This document shows positions 9,224 through 19,570 of a stretch of 64,000 nt of DNA, piece by piece. The stretch's first letter is position 1; every line of letters begins with the position of its first letter. Both the position numbers and the translations under genes were made by a program. Origin of the DNA: UBA7672 sp044224605. GTDB lineage: Bacteria > Pseudomonadota > Alphaproteobacteria > Caulobacterales > Hyphomonadaceae. Below the pieces are notes generated by a model. That model was given only the letters and a program-made list of their open reading frames with translations. It made no database searches and was not told where the DNA came from. The stretch spans positions 1 to 64,000 of the forward strand of contig JBGAKC010000025.1 in NCBI GenBank assembly GCA_044224605.1, read 5' to 3'.

Positions 9224-9946
9224 TCAGTGACACTCCACGACAATGGCGCTGAGATTATCGCTTGCCCCGATCTCTAGCGCCTTCTCCACGAGTTCAGCGA
9301 GCGCCTTGCTGGCTTTCTCATGAGATACGATCTGTTCGAGCTGGCTTTCCTCAATCACCGCAACGCCATCCGAACAGAGGAGGAACCGGTCGCCGGCCTG
9401 GATGCCGCCGCCCACTGCATCAATTTCCAGCCGGCTAGCTGAGCCAATCGCACGGGTGAGGATGGGCCGGTAGCTGCTGGTTGAGCGATCCGCACGCGGC
9501 TCTTCGATGCAATGATCGCTCGACACCTGGCGAAGCGCGCCGTCGCGATAATGATAGGCGCGACAATTGCCCGCCCAGAGGCATGCATACTGTCCTTCCT
9601 GGATGAGCAGCACGATCACGCTGGCGCCGATATTTCCAAGTCGTTCGTCCCTGGCGCGCTGGAACAGCGCTGCATTGACATCGCCAAGCGCGGCCCTAGT
9701 CGCGCGACGGCCGGAGTACTGCGAGTCAAAGGGCTCAATACGCGACAGCGCTCGCGCGATGGCAGCCGACCCGATGCCTGGCGTGTTATCTCCGCCCATG
9801 CCGTCGGCGATGGCCCAGAGGCCCGTTTCACTTCGCTCAAGGATGCTGTCGCGGTTGAGGCGACGCGTGCTGCCGACATGCGTAATCGAGGAGGACATGA
9901 ACCGGAGTTCGGAAACCGATGGGCCGGGCGACCGCAAGGCGGTCAT
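9224..9946 (-). CDS. PP2C-family protein serine/threonine phosphatase
   Basis: 240 residues, the size of a stand-alone bacterial PP2C (Stp1-like). Metal-binding motifs are visible: LNRDSILE early on, IADGMGGDNTPGIGS, and near the C-terminus LLCSDGV and ASDNLSAIVVE, which carry the conserved Asp residues. It probably dephosphorylates Ser/Thr in the cytoplasm. The usual partner kinase and FHA genes are not adjacent. The ATG at 9946 has GGGGATAAG upstream, and a second ATG at 9898 starts just before the first conserved strand and is a possible alternative. It is convergent with rmlD. Confidence 0.88.
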   Translation of the reverse strand: MTALRSPGPSVSELRFMSSSITHVGSTRRLNRDSILERSETGLWAIADGMGGDNTPGIGSAAIARALSRIEPFDSQYSGRRATRAALGDVNAALFQRARDERLGNIGASVIVLLIQEGQYACLWAGNCRAYHYRDGALRQVSSDHCIEEPRADRSTSSYRPILTRAIGSASRLEIDAVGGGIQAGDRFLLCSDGVAVIEESQLEQIVSHEKASKALAELVEKALEIGASDNLSAIVVECH

Positions 9947-10108
9947 GACGCTTATCCCCGAGGCTGTTGCGCGACAGGGGAGATCCTCCTCAAGAGAGGT
10001 ATGCGTGGCGTTAATGCGGATCCAGCAGCCCCGAACGCCTCACCATCGGTGGGGCAGAGCGATCAAGAGCCCTGTCTGTCCCGGGCTCAAATCGATCGCG
10101 CCATCAAG

Positions 10109-10186
10109 CTAGCTAGCGCACGAAACCACCAGGACGATGGTGGCGCAAATCATGGACCATACGAAGATGTTGTCGATGCGCTGCAT
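10109..10186 (-). CDS. candidate 25-residue single-helix micropeptide
   Basis: A very short frame whose start decides the call. The ATG at 10186 has a near-ideal ribosome binding site, AAGGGGGGAC, a few bases upstream. The frame continues upstream but has no such site there. The peptide starts MQRIDN and then has about 16 hydrophobic residues (IFVWSMICATIVLVV) before a short SCAS tail. That is the form of small membrane peptides, including type I toxins and membrane-complex modulators. There is no family assignment. A chance frame is possible, and the strong ribosome binding site is the main evidence. Confidence 0.35.
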   Translation of the reverse strand: MQRIDNIFVWSMICATIVLVVSCAS

Positions 10187-10384
10187 GAAGTCCCCCCTTA
10201 CCCGCATGAATTCTGGCCCATCCGCCCTGACTTGCCAAGGCTCATCAATGCTGAAGCAGCAGCGCTCGCAGGCCTTGAGCAACAAATGTTGCGCGCATTG
10301 CCGGGCGCCATTGCGAACTTCAAGGAGCGTTGCGGCTCTCTCGTCCTGGGTGTCGCCGGCGCATGGGAATTGATCGACCAGCCG

Positions 10385-10510
10385 TACCGCCAACTCCGTC
10401 CTCGACCGAACCGGGATTGCTGATACGTACGGCATCGTAATGTCTGGCTGGCGTCAGGGCGTTGAGGAATGCCTTGAAGCCATCGCTCAGACTGGCTGGG
10501 AAGATCTCTC
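10385..10510 (+). pseudogene. vestigial 3' end of a second rmlD
   Basis: Read in the frame of 10392, this stretch gives ANSVLDRTGIADTYGIV, then SGWRQGVEECLEAIAQTGW. It aligns without gaps to the last 35-40 residues of the intact RmlD at 8263-9159 (ANSVLDCTRIAEAYGLV, PGWRQGVEECVEEIAAGGW). The nucleotide match is only moderate, so this is a diverged paralogue rather than a recent duplication. Upstream the similarity stops abruptly and an in-frame TGA lies at 10371. Downstream the frame runs on past where RmlD ends. Confidence 0.7.
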
Positions 10511-10573
10511 GCCGGCAGGGCCATCGCGATCAGCGCGGCGTTCGGAAAGCCATGGGCTAAGAGCGCCGGCTCG

Positions 10574-11323
10574 CTAGTGATGAAGCGTGAAGCTTAGGGC
10601 TGCGAACCGTTCACGCTTGTTGACGTCCTGGTCGCCGCCAATGTCATTGAACTCCAGCTTGCGCTCGACCAGCCCGAGCGAGAGCTGCGCCCCCTCGCCT
10701 GTCGACATCGCGATGCCGGTCTGCAGATCTCCGACGGTCGCCTGATCCCGCAGGGATGCCCCGTCCATCGCGCGCTGATCGGCAAAGTTCCAGACCAGCG
10801 CCTCATTGTCGGCGCCGACAAAGAAATACCAGGAGGGCGCCGCCGCGTTTGATCCGCGCAGGTCCCGATCGGCCAGGTTGAGGCCCATCTTCAACTCTGC
10901 GCCGGTCGTCATGACATTGTTGCCGGCGCGATCCTGCGCAATCGACGCCCTGGGCGTGAACGAAAGATCGAACCCGAGGCCAGTCGTTTCCGACGGCGCT
11001 GCGAAGGAGACCTCGCCGCCCCAGCGATTGCCGCCAGGACCTGCAAGCGCTGAGGGCGTTGCCAGCTCCCGCAGCCTGAAACGTGCGCTTGTCGATGGCT
11101 CGCCAAGGCTCGCCGGCCCGAACGGGCGGATGGGTTGCAGCACAGGTTCATGATCGGGGAAGGTGGGATCGGGCTTGGCCACAGGCGTTTCAGATCCGCT
11201 GAGCGAGGCCTTCGAGGTGTCGACCGGTCCAACGTCAATCGCAACGCCCTGCGCAGGCTGGGGAGGACCTCCACAGCCCAGCTGCGTCGTTACGGCTAAC
11301 ACCCCTGCAAGGCCGGCAAGCAT
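10574..11323 (-). CDS. exported LpxR/DUF2219-like outer-membrane protein
   Basis: 249 residues. An N-terminal hydrophobic segment ends in LAVTTQLGCGG, a plausible but imperfect lipobox. A proline-rich linker of about 60 residues follows, then a beta-rich half. The C-terminal half (WYFFVGADNEAL, VGDLQTGIAM, LGLVERKLEF, RFAALSFTLHH) resembles the end of DUF2219 proteins, the lipid A deacylase LpxR barrel. It is shorter than the usual 300 or so residues and the catalytic N-terminal strands are not evident. I infer an outer-membrane or periplasmic location, and deacylase activity should not be assumed. Its location next to the rhamnose locus fits an envelope role. Confidence 0.55.
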   Translation of the reverse strand: MLAGLAGVLAVTTQLGCGGPPQPAQGVAIDVGPVDTSKASLSGSETPVAKPDPTFPDHEPVLQPIRPFGPASLGEPSTSARFRLRELATPSALAGPGGNRWGGEVSFAAPSETTGLGFDLSFTPRASIAQDRAGNNVMTTGAELKMGLNLADRDLRGSNAAAPSWYFFVGADNEALVWNFADQRAMDGASLRDQATVGDLQTGIAMSTGEGAQLSLGLVERKLEFNDIGGDQDVNKRERFAALSFTLHH

Positions 11324-12040
11324 CTTCTGATAACCCGGTCAGAAATTCGCCTTCCACGTGCGCGAATTTGAAACCCAAACGGCTCGGTCATGCAAGCCGT
11401 TCACGACACGATTCAGACCCTTGACGGCCTGATTCCTGACCGACCCGATTCCTGAAATGTTCTGACCTCGACATCGCGCCGGGCGACCTGTGGCGCCTTG
11501 CGATCCGGCGTGATGTTGCTGAGGGCGGTCATCCTCGCCGCCGCAAGCCTGAACGGGGTCGTCCGCGTCCGGTATCCGCCGATCTGCGTGGCCGAGGCTG
11601 CCATGCAAAAGGGCGCCCCTTGCGGAACGCCCTTCCGTTGCGGGCCCTCGGTTGGGGGGACGGCCCGGCCTGTCCGCGATAATGCAGGCGACCTCTCCCG
11701 CCTAGCCCGCGGGCGCCCCAAAACGGGGTTGAGGCGTGCGGAGCATGGGTTCCAGTCCGCAGGAGCGTCAGGTCTGGACCTTACGCATTCACCGACAGCA
11801 GCGGGCCTCCTCATGGGCCGGGCCGGCGCCGTCTCACCCTCCCGCGCATGCAGGCGGACGTGCCCGCGCCCGAGCTTTGCCGACACCAAAAACCATCGAA
11901 GGTTGGACGGGAGCGTTGCGCCCGTTTTCGCGCAACTGTCTCTGCCGGGTAGATAGTCGACCGGTGACGCTGCGGCGGCTCTCACAAAAATTCCCGGTCT
12001 TCCCTGTGGGTTAAGCCGACCGCAACATTTTTCAAGTTCT
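11324..12040. other. 717-base gene-free region with a minus-strand terminator; candidate small-RNA locus
   Basis: No convincing coding frame is seen on either strand. The region is very GC-rich and full of short inverted repeats. It contains a minus-strand intrinsic-type terminator (11607-11634) with no minus-strand gene to its right: the next gene on that side starts on the plus strand at 12041. That arrangement suggests a non-coding transcript starting somewhere between 11700 and 12030. I looked for the conserved cores of RNase P RNA, SRP RNA and tmRNA and did not find them. A 6S-like RNA or a regulator of the adjacent kinase remains possible. Confidence 0.4.
11607..11634 (-). terminator. 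orphan Rho-independent-type terminator
   Basis: On the minus strand the stem arms AAGGGCG and CGCCCTT enclose a 12-base loop and are followed by a run of T's (CGCCCTTTTGC). There is no T-tract on the plus strand, so it points left. No coding gene ends into it from the right. Confidence 0.6.
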
Positions 12041-14512
<2,472 letters not shown>

Positions 14513-14605
14513 CGTTCGCGCAACGCTGCAAGGGCGCCAGCGCCGATCACGTGAACCCTGTTCTGCGGGGCTTCATTCCTTACCTCTCCGCTGGTATTTT
14601 CCGGC

Positions 14606-15070
14606 ATGACAGAGCCTGCCCGAATCCCCCGCGAGACACGCCCGCGCGCCTATGCCGGGCTCGAGCTTTTGCTTGATCTCATGCACATCCTCAGGGAGGC
14701 GACCGGGCTTGATCACGAAAGCATCGTGATCGCATGCGCCGTCAACGCCGCCGCAATGCGCCCGCTGCTGGTCGGGCCCAACGCGCCGCTCCACCTTCTG
14801 GATGCAGCCGAACCGCCAGATGAATTCCGCGGCTCCATCTCCCGGCTCGCGGTTGCCGACCAGACCGGCCTGTCGCGCGAAACGGTCCGCCGCAAGATCA
14901 ACCAGCTGATCGAGGCGGGCTTGCTGTTCGAGGACGCGCACGGCCAGGTCCGCCCCATTCGCGCGCTCATGGACCCGCAATGGCAGAAAGTCGCCGATGA
15001 CGGCTATGCCGCCGTGCAGAGGTTCGACAGGCGCCTCAAGTCGCTGGGATGCAAGGGCGTTTGCGACTAG
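14606..15070 (+). CDS. small winged-helix transcriptional regulator
   Basis: 154 residues. The N-terminal 75 residues are helical. RGSISRLAVADQTGLSRET at about residues 74-92, followed by VRRKINQLIEAGLLFED, is a Crp/MarR-like helix-turn-helix with the T-x-R-R recognition helix and a wing ending in HGQVRPI. There is no cyclic-nucleotide domain. It follows the kinase gene by 93 bases and may share its transcript. The target genes are unknown, and the divergently placed ferredoxin pair is the nearest candidate. Confidence 0.7.
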   Translation: MTEPARIPRETRPRAYAGLELLLDLMHILREATGLDHESIVIACAVNAAAMRPLLVGPNAPLHLLDAAEPPDEFRGSISRLAVADQTGLSRETVRRKINQLIEAGLLFEDAHGQVRPIRALMDPQWQKVADDGYAAVQRFDRRLKSLGCKGVCD

Positions 15071-15085
15071 CCGCGAGCCAGCGCG

Positions 15086-15403
15086 CTAGTGCTGGCTTTC
15101 CGGCGTCGTCACTTTCAGGCCGTCCAGATCGTCCCGGATCTTGATCTGGCAGGAGAGCCGCGAGTTCTCCTTCACGTTCTCCGCGAAGTCGAGCATCGAC
15201 TGTTCCATGGCCGAGGGCTTGCCTACCTTCTCCGTGAAGGCGGCGTCCACATAGACATGGCAGGTGGCGCAGGCGCACGCCCCGCCGCAGTCGGCGTCGA
15301 TGCCCGGAATGTTGTGTTTGATGGCCGTCTCCATGACGGTCATCCCGTTCTTGCCCTCGACGGTCCGCTCCGTACCGGACGAGTCAATGTACGTGATCTT
15401 GGG
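15086..15403 (-). CDS. [2Fe-2S] ferredoxin, adrenodoxin/putidaredoxin type
   Basis: 105 residues from the ATG at 15403. The frame extends 10 codons further, but this start gives the usual family N-terminus, MPKITYID. Cluster ligands are Cys40, Cys46, Cys49 and Cys86, in the arrangement C-x5-C-x2-C-x36-C (GGACACATC, then RLSC). It carries electrons from the reductase encoded just upstream on the same strand to an unknown acceptor, commonly a cytochrome P450 in this family. No P450 gene lies in the window. Another possible role is heme or Fe-S metabolism. Confidence 0.93.
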   Translation of the reverse strand, partial: PKITYIDSSGTERTVEGKNGMTVMETAIKHNIPGIDADCGGACACATCHVYVDAAFTEKVGKPSAMEQSMLDFAENVKENSRLSCQIKIRDDLDGLKVTTPESQH

Positions 15404-15447
15404 CATGGGGCTCGCGCCGCTCCTTGCATACATACAACGCAGACAGA

Positions 15448-16686
15448 CTAGGCCAGCGCTTTCGCGCCGATATCCTTCATCGAGATGGATTTATCCGCTA
15501 GATCGCCGGGCGCAACCGCCGCTTTCGCCGCAACCAGCTTCTTTCCGACAATGAATTCGGGCGCTGAATTGACCGCATCGACCGCGATCAACCGCCCTTC
15601 CTTAAGGTAAAACACCGCAAAAGCCCGGCTGTCTGGATCGCCCCGAACGACCGTCTGGTCGGCCCCCGTCCACAATCCCGCCGTCTGCAGCTTGAGATCG
15701 AACTGGTCCGACCAGAACCAGGGCGCTTCCAGCACAGGCTGCGCTGCGCCCAGAATGGCGGCGGCGACGATCTTGCCCCCCTCGATCGCATTGTGCACCG
15801 ATTCCAGCCGCCCCTCGCGCCCGTAATGCACCAGCGGCCGCCACGCTACATCGCCCGCTGCGTATACGTCCGGATGGCTCGTGCGCATGTGCTCGTCGAC
15901 AATAATGCCGTTGGCGCAGGCGATTCCTGCATCTTTCGCCAGTTCGAGGTTCGGAAGCACGCCGACGCCGACCAGCACGAAATCCGCCGGCACGACCTCC
16001 CCGCCCGCCAGCCTGACCCCGCTTACCCGTCCCAGCCCCTCGAACGCCTCAAGCTTCACGCCAAGACGGATGTCCGTCCCGGCCTCGCGATGGATGCGTG
16101 TATAGAAGGCCCCGATCTCCGGCCCGGCCACGCGCGACAAGACCTGCGGCATTGCCTCCAGCACGGTGACATTGAGTCCCAGCTGCCGGCCAACCGCCGC
16201 CGCCTCGAGCCCGATATAGCCAGCGCCGACCACCACCATCTTCGCGCCCGGCGCAGCGAACCGTTTCAGCCGGTCCACGTCGGCCAGCGTCCGCAGCTCG
16301 GTTGCGCCCTCGAGATCGGCGCCCGGAATGGGTAGCTTCCGCGGCCGCGAGCCCGTCGCGATGACCAGCTTGTCCCATGGCAGATGCGTACCGTCCGCGA
16401 GCTCGGCCTGTTTGCCCGCCGTATCGATCCGCCTCGCCGCCTTGCCGGTGATAAGCTCGATTCCGTGCTCGGCGTAATAATCCAGAGGCTTCAGGAACAG
16501 CCGCTCGGCCTCCATCTCGCCCTTGAAATACGCCTTCGACAGCGGCGGCCGCTGATAGGGCGGCGCGGATTCCTCGCCCACCAGCGTGATCGCGCCATCA
16601 TAGCCCGCCTGCCGCAGCGAATACGCCGCCTGCCCGCCGGCCTGTCCTGCGCCAATGATCACCACACGCCTGGGAGCGTCCGCCAT
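15448..16686 (-). CDS. FAD-dependent ferredoxin reductase (putidaredoxin/rhodocoxin reductase family)
   Basis: 412 residues, the typical length. VVIIGAGQAGGQAA near the N-terminus binds FAD. ESAPPYQRPPLSKAY is the hallmark of this reductase family, VVVGAGYIGLEAAA binds NAD(P)H, and VYAAGDVAW is the second FAD motif. It passes electrons from NADH to the ferredoxin whose gene follows 44 bases downstream on the same strand. The two form a two-gene electron-transfer operon. The C-terminal domain is intact. Confidence 0.94.
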   Translation of the reverse strand: MADAPRRVVIIGAGQAGGQAAYSLRQAGYDGAITLVGEESAPPYQRPPLSKAYFKGEMEAERLFLKPLDYYAEHGIELITGKAARRIDTAGKQAELADGTHLPWDKLVIATGSRPRKLPIPGADLEGATELRTLADVDRLKRFAAPGAKMVVVGAGYIGLEAAAVGRQLGLNVTVLEAMPQVLSRVAGPEIGAFYTRIHREAGTDIRLGVKLEAFEGLGRVSGVRLAGGEVVPADFVLVGVGVLPNLELAKDAGIACANGIIVDEHMRTSHPDVYAAGDVAWRPLVHYGREGRLESVHNAIEGGKIVAAAILGAAQPVLEAPWFWSDQFDLKLQTAGLWTGADQTVVRGDPDSRAFAVFYLKEGRLIAVDAVNSAPEFIVGKKLVAAKAAVAPGDLADKSISMKDIGAKALA

Positions 16687-16770
16687 CCGGTTCCCTTCCC
16701 GAGAAGCCCGCCTCTTAGCATGGCGGCTCCACGAAAACAGGCCACCTGTGCCGGCTAAACGGAGCTTAAC

Positions 16771-17382
16771 CTAGCGCCGGACTTCGACCATGACCTCGTT
16801 GCGCCGGAAGAAGGCAAGGGTCCATGGCGGATCGTAGAAGGCAAACACCGGCGCACCGACGGCTTGCAGGCCCGCACGGGACACGGCCGCCAGGAGCCGC
16901 TCGCTCTGCCTGCGCATGACGGCATCGTCTGCGGTTCCGGAAAAGCGGATGACAGCCATGCGGCGCGCCGGCTGCTCTTCAAGCCGCACATTCGGATTTG
17001 CGGGCTGAGGGAGCGTCGCCATCGAATAGGACGCCGGCATCGTGAAGGCGATGCGCCAGCCGTCCGCGTCGCCCTGCTGGGTGACCGGAGCGGTCATCGC
17101 GATCTTTTCGCGCGGCGCCTGCGTGACCGGCGCCGTCATTGCGATTTCCGCCCCGCCGCGATCCTTGGCGAAGATGTAGTCGGCAAGCGGGTAGAAGCCG
17201 GAAAAGCGCGAGCCGAGCGCATCGCCGGGCACATCCACTTCGGCGACGATGGTTGGCGCATAATCACGAATTTCCAACTCAGCGATCGTCTGCGCGAGCG
17301 TGAAAGACGGCTCCTCGACATGGCTGGTCGCGCATCCCGAAATGAGGGTGAGGCCTAGCAGGGCGAGGCTGAACTTGCGCAT
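16771..17382 (-). CDS. SOUL-family heme-binding lipoprotein
   Basis: 203 residues from the ATG at 17382, which has AAGGAG 8 bases upstream. An earlier TTG is less likely. The signal peptide ends in LTLISGC, a good lipobox, so it is probably lipid-anchored. LEIRDYAPTIVAEV, IAMTAPVTQ (twice) and PANPNV are the conserved SOUL motifs. SOUL proteins bind heme or fatty acids, and the bacterial role is not settled. The ribosome binding site lies inside a perfect 12-base inverted repeat (separate entry), which suggests translational control. Confidence 0.88.
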   Translation of the reverse strand: MRKFSLALLGLTLISGCATSHVEEPSFTLAQTIAELEIRDYAPTIVAEVDVPGDALGSRFSGFYPLADYIFAKDRGGAEIAMTAPVTQAPREKIAMTAPVTQQGDADGWRIAFTMPASYSMATLPQPANPNVRLEEQPARRMAVIRFSGTADDAVMRRQSERLLAAVSRAGLQAVGAPVFAFYDPPWTLAFFRRNEVMVEVRR

Positions 17383-17387
17383 CTCAT

Positions 17388-17419
17388 GATCTCCTTGCGC
17401 CTTTCTACGCAAGGAGATC
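17388..17419 (-). promoter_or_regulatory. perfect 12-bp hairpin sequestering the SOUL gene ribosome binding site
   Basis: In the mRNA sense, GATCTCCTTGCG is followed by 8 bases and then CGCAAGGAGATC. The arms are at 17408-17419 and 17388-17399 and are fully complementary. The second arm contains the AAGGAG ribosome binding site of the SOUL gene (17391-17396) and ends 5 bases before its ATG. A stem this stable would block translation unless opened by a protein, another RNA or coupled translation. It could instead be a DNA operator. Confidence 0.65.
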
Positions 17420-17461
17420 CCAGATGGATCGCTTGGGGCGCACCCTCCCCCCTGTCAGCCG

Positions 17462-17500
17462 GGCAGCAAGGCGGCTCGCCAGGCGAGCCGCCTTGCTGCC
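17462..17500. terminator. 39-bp perfect palindrome downstream of the TerC gene
   Basis: Two 19-base arms (GGCAGCAAGGCGGCTCGCC and its complement) flank a single A. It lies just after the TerC stop (17510, minus strand) and before the SOUL gene. It can form a very strong hairpin on either strand but has no T-tract. A bidirectional terminator or mRNA-end stabiliser is most likely. Confidence 0.6.
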
Positions 17501-17509
17501 GAAGACGTC

Positions 17510-18553
17510 TCACGGCGCGGCCTTTCCGGGCGTCGGGGCGCGCGTCTTCCAGAGCGAGGCCAGCACCGATCCGCCGACGAGCACGAGCGTTGCAAGCAGC
17601 GACCAGTGAGCTTCGAGATAGGGTACGAGATCGAGCTCTTTATGGAGACCGAAATTCCAGATGATCTTGAAACCAATCAGCACGAGAACGGCGGCAAGAC
17701 CTGCCTTGAGATAGACAAAACGATCAGCAGCGGCGGCCAGCATGAAGTACATCGAGCGCAGGCCCAGGATCGCGAATATGTTCGATGTGTAGACAATAAA
17801 GGGATCGCGCGTCACAGCGAAGATTGCAGGCACGCTGTCGATCGCAAAGATGATGTCCACCACTTCAATCGTAACAAGGGCAAGAAAGAGCGGCGTTGCA
17901 AAGAGTGCGAGCCTGCCTGCAGCATTGGGGCGACGCACGAAGAAATTGTGATTGACGATATCCTTTGTCACCGGAACGACGCGCTCGACAAGGCGGACGA
18001 TGCCGCTTGCATCCGGCGCCTTGTGCTCCTCCTTCATGGACCGGATCATCTTGACGCCACTGACGATGAGGATGGCTGCGAAGATGTAGAGCACCCAGGT
18101 CAGCTGGGTGACGACAACCGAGCCGGCGCCGATGAAGAGCGCACGAAAAACGATCGCGCCTAATATCCCCCAGAACAGGACCCGATGCTGATAGGCCGGC
18201 GGCACCGCGAAGAAGGTGAAGACCATCGCGATGACGAAAATATTGTCGAAAGCGAGGGCCGTCTCGAGAAGATATCCCGTGAGATACTGGACGGTCGCCT
18301 GCGTATTGAGATTGTCGGGCGAAGCGTAAAAAGCCGGATCAGGCTCATAGAAGAAGTAGACATATCCGGCAAAGGCGATCGCGCAGGTTGCAAATCCTGC
18401 CCACAGCAGCGCGCTGCGCGCGGGCGATATGACGCCATCCTTCCTGTTGAGAACGCCAAGGTCGAGAAAGAGGACGAAGCCGACGAGGACAAGAAAAGCC
18501 GCCCAGAGCCAGATCGGCTGGCCGGCGAACTCCGCAAAGATATCGATGGACAT
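17510..18553 (-). CDS. TerC-family integral membrane protein (metal/tellurite-associated)
   Basis: 347 residues from the ATG at 18553 (GGGGGTTAG upstream). Eight or nine hydrophobic segments are visible. LLETALAFDNIFVIAMVF and VEVVDIIFAIDSVPAIFAV carry the acidic residues in the membrane (ALxxDN and DxxFAxDSxPA) that define TerC/Alx proteins. Family members export manganese or support metal-dependent protein folding, and some are linked to tellurite resistance. A yybP-ykoY-type manganese riboswitch was looked for upstream and was not found. It is transcribed alone, ahead of the 39-bp palindrome. Confidence 0.9.
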   Translation of the reverse strand: MSIDIFAEFAGQPIWLWAAFLVLVGFVLFLDLGVLNRKDGVISPARSALLWAGFATCAIAFAGYVYFFYEPDPAFYASPDNLNTQATVQYLTGYLLETALAFDNIFVIAMVFTFFAVPPAYQHRVLFWGILGAIVFRALFIGAGSVVVTQLTWVLYIFAAILIVSGVKMIRSMKEEHKAPDASGIVRLVERVVPVTKDIVNHNFFVRRPNAAGRLALFATPLFLALVTIEVVDIIFAIDSVPAIFAVTRDPFIVYTSNIFAILGLRSMYFMLAAAADRFVYLKAGLAAVLVLIGFKIIWNFGLHKELDLVPYLEAHWSLLATLVLVGGSVLASLWKTRAPTPGKAAP

Positions 18554-18711
18554 GTGACTAACCCCCACGCGCTCGCGCGACTAGAGTTGTGTTGAAAGAA
18601 ACGATCCGGCCTCATGCCGACAGCTGCTCCGCCTTGGGGCCGGCCCGGCGAACGCGTTCACCTGAACGCGCTCACCTGGAAGCCGGCCAAAGGCGAAAGC
18701 GGCCATGCAAA

Positions 18712-18743
18712 TGGCCAGGCGGGGCCCTAGGCCCGCCTGGCCA
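18712..18743 (-). terminator. hairpin terminator after the YdcH gene
   Basis: Twelve-base complementary arms (TGGCCAGGCGGG and CCCGCCTGGCCA) flank eight bases. On the minus strand the hairpin is followed by TTTGC. It sits 14 bases past the stop of the minus-strand gene ending at 18757, so it probably ends that transcript ahead of terC. Confidence 0.55.
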
Positions 18744-18756
18744 CGACACGGCTTGC

Positions 18757-19053
18757 TCAGCTGCGATAGGACGTCGTCCCACGGCGATGGGGCAGGTTAC
18801 TGACGGGCGCCTGCGCCAGAGCCCGTTGTCTTGCCTGCTTTCTGGCGGGCGCCCTCGCCGGCTCCATGACTGGCTTCATGACTGGCTCCAGGGCCGCCGC
18901 CAGGCGGCTCAGCTGGTCCTTGAGGGCAAGGTTGAGACGTTTCAGCCTCAAGAGCCTGATGCTGTCGGGCATCGGCCGCCTTTGCTCTGACTCGATTGCT
19001 TCTCGGATGACGCCCTGACGAAACAGCAGGGCCCGGATCTTTCGCAGTGACAT
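18757..19053 (-). CDS. YdcH-family (DUF465) small helical protein
   Basis: 98 residues from the ATG at 19053, which has GGGAGC upstream. Residues 10-55 (IREAIESEQRRPMPDSIRLL, then RLKRLNLALKDQLSRL) match the YdcH/DUF465 pattern of a charged helix, P-D, then L-K-x-x-x-L-x-L-K-D. Such proteins form short antiparallel helical pairs with no known activity. This one has an unusual basic Ala/Arg/Pro-rich tail of about 40 residues, so it might bind nucleic acid. A chance extension of the frame is an alternative for the tail. Confidence 0.7.
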   Translation of the reverse strand: MSLRKIRALLFRQGVIREAIESEQRRPMPDSIRLLRLKRLNLALKDQLSRLAAALEPVMKPVMEPARAPARKQARQRALAQAPVSNLPHRRGTTSYRS

Positions 19054-19570
19054 GTTTTGCTCCCGTACCTGGTTGTCGGGAGCGAGCGATGCGGCCTGGA
19101 GGACATACGACACCGAGCCTACACCGGGAACTCCCGATGCGGTCCGACATCGCGTGCGCGCAGCAATCCGCTATCGCACGCCAGAGGGGCCCGGTCCGCA
19201 TTGAGACGATGGGAAGGCCGATCGCCCCGTTCAACTGCCGCACAGGATATTTCTTGATCACGGACGTGCGAGGCGAGGTCTGACCGGCCGGTCAATGCTG
19301 AGCCCAATGAGCAACCCAACACCCCGTCCAGCGTCCTCCTGAACGCCTTGTTAAGCGTAGACGCCTGCATTTCCCGACCGGTTCGAGAAGCGTGTGCAAC
19401 AATCCCCGGGGTCTTAGGTCCGCCTAACGGCCACGTCACCATCGGAAGAACACTGTTGGGCTCAGCGCTTCGCTTACCGACCTGCTCTTCTGCGCAATTG
19501 GTTGACGCCCGCTACGCCTTTGCGGAATGACGCATATCCGCCCTATTCAAGCGATCAAACCCTTCACGCA
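19054..19570. other. 517-base intergenic region upstream of tsaE
   Basis: No convincing gene is seen on either strand. The region should hold divergent promoters for the YdcH gene (left) and the tsaE operon (right). I could not pick a clear -35/-10 pair. No repeat, RNA gene or insertion remnant was recognised. Confidence 0.4.

Noticed and set aside
11590..11960. RNase P RNA, SRP RNA or tmRNA at the candidate small-RNA locus
   Set aside because: The invariant core motifs of these RNAs are absent on both strands, so only a generic candidate RNA is reported.
18554..18756. A manganese (yybP-ykoY) riboswitch upstream of terC
   Set aside because: The conserved core sequences were not found. The visible hairpin fits a terminator of the preceding gene.
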